Shown piece by piece: positions 59,894 through 64,000 of a DNA stretch of 64,000 nucleotides. Origin of the DNA: Sisyra terminalis (Eukaryota > Arthropoda > Insecta > Neuroptera > Sisyridae). The DNA is taken from positions 42,160,001 to 42,224,000 of the forward strand of contig OY292278.1 of assembly GCA_958496175.1 (NCBI GenBank), read 5' to 3'. How positions within the stretch are numbered: the stretch's first letter is position 1; the number at the start of each line of letters is the position of its first letter. The notes under the pieces are model-generated. The model did not search any database, had not been told where the DNA came from, and worked only from the letters and a program-made list of their open reading frames with translations. The translations under genes and the position numbers were made by a program.

Positions 59894-62800
59894 ATATAAC
59901 TCTTCTGTACGTGTGTATAGAGGCCTGAACTCCTCCTAGATTACCGGACCTATATTACTGAAATTTTCTGAATATATTTCAGTGCAAACTTGTATGGTTT
60001 AGATCCACAATTGGACCTTATAAAGAAAAAGGTGAAAAGCTGAAAATGAAGTTTCGACGTCAACTAACGTTACCCGACAGAATTTAAAATTTGGTAGAAT
60101 TTTCGGAGATCTCTGCAGAAGTGCCGTTAATAAATAATTCAATTTTCTTTATTCCTTCAGGGCGGAGGTTTTTATACAAAACTGCATTGAATTTGCAACA
60201 AACCTATTACGATAGTTAACTCGAAAGGGCGTTATTCTATTTAATCATTTTTTCGAATATTTCCATGGATTTGCACAAAAAATGTTTCTAGTTTCTCAAT
60301 TGCAGCGAGTATATTGCGGAACTGTGTTGCATTAAGAGCAATTTTTTTTTGATTGAAGAATCCTCAAATGAAAGCTTGCATCAATTGATGGCAATGGTGT
60401 CTAATCTTTCAAAATTTTCAACTACTTCTTTTATGCATATTCGAGGTCAAAGTTGAACTAAAGAGAAATTTTAATATTTTTTCAATTTTTTGACGCAACC
60501 ATCAATTTTATGAGAAAATTTTATGAGACATTTTTTTAGAACACTTTTTTTTCTATAACTTACCTCTATAAAAGTTTTTGATATTTTTCACAGATCCTAA
60601 GTTATTTGCATTTAACTGAAAATATTCGTAATTTTATTGTTTTAAATTAATAATATTCCCTGAATTATTCTTATTTATATCAAAAACTTGTAAGAGACTT
60701 TTTTTGTAGATCGTTCAATTTTCTACAAGAATATACCTTGGTCATTCTGAAACATTGTCACCAACGTGAGCTATAAAATTCCAAAGGGCAAGAGAATATT
60801 GTTCCCATGTTATATAAATGGAAAATCGAAATTTGCGGTGCGTCTCCTTTTAATATTTTTATTAAGAGCTTAAACTTTTACAGGATTTTTTTTTGTCATT
60901 TCCAACAATATTTTCGATAAAATTAAGAAAAAAAAATCATCATTTTTTTTGAATCAGTCTACTGAGTATGGTACAAAAAGTAGTTCAGGTAAGGATTTCG
61001 AATATTTTAAATGTTTGGAAAACATTGGTTTCCTCTAATTAATCAAAAACACCGCAGTGATTTTTTAAATGATTTTAATTAGTACCGATTTATATGCAAC
61101 ATTGATGTTCCGAAACTTTTTTAAAAAAAACTGAAAGCTCTTTACTTAGGTAAAGCTTTTTGAACAAAGATCTTATATTTGGAATGTATTTGATTGTTTG
61201 TTATTTGCAGTACATTGAAGTAAAAAGGAAGTAAAAAACAAAAATAGAAGTTTTTTTGCAAGAATAACGAAGTAAAAGCTATTTTTATCATTCATCGGCT
61301 CATTAAATTCGCCTTAAAATATTTATTCCTTCAAAATATCAAACGACAGATAAAAATATTTCAAGAAGATTTTCTATACGCAAACGTTTGAAGTCGATTT
61401 TTCCTAATAATTCTGTATTTCCGTTTGCAATATTTTCTTTTTCTTTAATTTCCAAGGAAAGTGTATGGTTTTGGTTTTTAATAAATGATGCGTAAAGCTC
61501 TCAATAACAACAACAAAAAAACTTTCAAAAGCTTTTGTCCTAAAATTATCAATTATTATTTTTATATTTCTTTTTTGCTGTTCATTTTATATATTATGTA
61601 GGTGTACGCTAAATGTTCGACAAAAGAAAATAAATAAAAATCTGGCATTCATTTTAACTTGATTAAAGTTCATCCTTGAAGCTTTTGTTGCGTTTTCGTA
61701 GACCACACCATGCATTTGGTGTGAGGTAAGCATATAATTCAAACTGTTTGCTGAAATGATCATCGAAGAAAATTAAATCATGTTCAAGTCTTATTGAGGG
61801 CCACACATTAAAAGGCAATCGTTTTAAGATGAAAAACGTGTCTTTTTTCGATGATGATTTGTATTTTTCCAATTGACTTAATTCGAGAACTTTTGTCATA
61901 AGCAAATAAAATAATGTGTCATCAACTCTTTGGATTTTCCTTATCGGACTATGATACTTATAGAACTTCAAGGTAGTGTTTTTATGGGAAAATTATTCGG
62001 AAACCTAAAAAGATAATATCGCATACAAGTTTGCGGTCTAATTGAATGATATCAGCTAAATTCAGGCCTGCACTGTGCGAAGATTGCAGTTCATATTTAA
62101 ACAATGTAAATGGATCGTTAGATCCGTTATATCAATGAAATTCATTCCTATTTTCTTCAAGATAGAATTCCCAAACATTCAAATTTTATTGTCTTTAAAA
62201 TTCCTGCAGCATTCATCCCCAATTACGGACATATCAGCGCAGAAATGCCGAAAAGCATGGCAGTGAATGCAGATTCCCTTCATTACTTGTTTCGGAAGAA
62301 AATACTTTATATTTGTGAGCGAAAATGCAAACATAACAGGGGAGGAATATATTTGTCCTCTCAATCATTCTTGAAATAATTTCTTTTTTACTAAAATATG
62401 TAAATTATGCAATGCAAACTGCTCTTGACTTCGCATTAAAGCTCGTCTGTCTTTAAAATATGAAAATAAATGATAAGAGAAAGTAATATCATATTGGCTG
62501 TCATCTAAATTAAGATATTATACATGACTTTTATTCAATAGATGTAAGATAAAAACGTTCAGGTGCTAATTATTAACAAAAACGATTAGGCAAATATTTG
62601 TGATAAAATAATGGGGGAATTATTTTTTGTGCGAAATATTTCCAAGGGAATGGAGATCAAGAAAAATAAACTTCTTCTGGTTGTTTTTCAAGATGATAAT
62701 TTTTCATAAATCTCAAAGATAAAAAGAAAACTTTCCTGGCATCCGTGACATAAATTTTTCTCAACAATCAAAGGTTTTTTTATAACATCGTGTGTTTAAG

Positions 62801-64000
62801 ATATGAACTCAGGTATTTCTTGTGTAATGTGGGTGTTATAAGAAAAGAGATTGAATAATTTTCAAATAAAATTTCTTCCGTGTAAAATTTTTTCTTGTGC
62901 ATATAATTTCTCACATTTTTTTTTCCTTTTTATTGCTTTTATTGTCTCTCCTCTTCAATTTTCAGGTGGGAAAAGTCAACTAAATGCTCCGTATAATTCA
63001 TTTTTCCCACTAGTAACGACTTCTGTGCAGCTTGAATTTTATTATTAGTGAATTTACTTATATTTACTTTAGGTAAATGAAAAGTGGAGATTGTTTCGCA
63101 AATACTTAATGATATAGGGAATTATTAGATACTTAAGATTGTATTTGCAATCACTAATGATAAATATTGATTTTTATGAATAATGGGGCATTTCACGTGA
63201 AGCGGACAACGAAAATAAATGTGATGTTCTGAAATTTGTTCATATTTGGCATAATTGTACTTCTAGTAAGTATAAATGTGGATACAAAATATTTTTTTCG
63301 AATGATGATTATTTGCCAAGTTATACGCTTCTAAAGAATTGTCGTTTTTGAAATTCGTACTTTTTGAAAAAAAAAATTCGAATTAATTTTTTTTAAATAT
63401 AAAATATGGCGGTTTAAATAGAAAAGTAATTGTTCTTTCTAAATAAAAAATAAAACTGGACATGTTTATTTTTTTTAATATACAAAACCGGAAGTAAAAT
63501 TTTCATATTATAATTTTAGTAACCTCGACCATTTTGATTTTTGATTTTTTTATTTCAAAATATAGCCTAAAGTACATTTATAATACGCTAAAAGTTTCGT
63601 AATGAGATCTGCAATAGTTTAGGAGATAGAGGAATTAAAGTGCATACATGTTGTACTGAGCGTCATATTCTAGCCTCCTTAAGCCAACTGGTTTACGCGA
63701 TATAACACTAAAACGCTGCGATATTTATATTTTCTATCCTACTTAAGCGTATTTAAACCTCTAACAATGTTGTGGGGTAATTATTATTCAAATTAAAATA
63801 GTACTTGTTGAAAAAAATTTTAGTTGGAAACAGTAGTTTAAAATAAATTTCGTGATAAGTAGTAAAATCGTCTGCTAGCCAAAGAGGTTAAATGACTAGG
63901 GTGAACGTGCTTCATAAACCCCATGTTAAACTTAAACTTTCGTTTTCCCTCAATTTTCCAAGTGATCGTACCCCTTCCACAGAATATTTAAATAAAATTG
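59894..64000. other. No clear gene
   Basis: A minus-strand frame at 61663-61971 (102 codons) has a more protein-like composition than others (FNVWPSIRLEHDLIFF, AYLTPNAWCGLRKRN) and could be an exon or old gene relic; no homology or splice site is evident. Overlapping frames at 62075-62364 are unassigned. The rest is A/T-rich with nothing recognised. Confidence 0.35.

Overview
The window looks like AT-rich, intron- and repeat-dense nuclear DNA of an arthropod, most likely an insect. The evidence is one terminal exon of an insect-type peptide GPCR (best match to memory: neuropeptide F receptor), Jockey-type LINE relics, a Penelope-like element, a ZMYM1-type hAT relic, a pogo/Tigger MITE and many foldback elements. 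There is no bacterial or organellar gene organisation, rRNA or CRISPR. Most short open frames are chance frames in A/T-rich DNA or pieces of transposons.

Layout. 1-8068: presumed intron (or upstream flank) of the GPCR gene, with a diverged tandem duplication at about 5.15-6.85 kb. 8069-8356: last coding exon of the GPCR on the plus strand, then its 3' UTR. 9.7-24.9 kb: a nest of inverted-repeat elements, including a palindrome family at 9.7 and 17.1 kb, a second palindrome at 18.3 kb, a TTAA-flanked element at 18.8-19.5 kb, a pogo MITE at 21.75 kb and a 1.3-kb foldback at 23.6-24.9 kb. 27.5-39.8 kb: the retroelement-rich part, with three 5'-truncated Jockey-type LINE relics, a tRNA-derived SINE, a broken Penelope-like element (PLE) and a hAT transposase relic. 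41.8-57.2 kb: large foldback elements and another small palindrome at 47.7 kb. 57.2-64 kb: mostly featureless, with one small MITE.

Main observation. Four unrelated sequences can be read as type-I hammerhead ribozyme motifs with the same plan: a short stem I, a CTGANGA core, one extra base, a stem II hairpin, GAAA, a very short stem III and a cleavable NUH triplet. One lies 3 bases after the stop codon of the PLE protein at 33.0-33.1 kb, where PLE hammerheads are known to sit. The other three families (9.7/17.1/39.6 kb, 18.4 kb and 47.7 kb) lie in palindromic elements without coding capacity. Where both arms survive they carry the motif head to head, and stem III is a loop-less palindrome (ATACGTAT or ACGT), as expected if two copies must pair. 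This suggests several non-autonomous, hammerhead-bearing, inverted-repeat element families mobilised by PLEs.

The genes do not form a pathway. The window is best read as one end of a neuropeptide receptor locus followed by a graveyard of nested transposons whose insertion order can partly be reconstructed.
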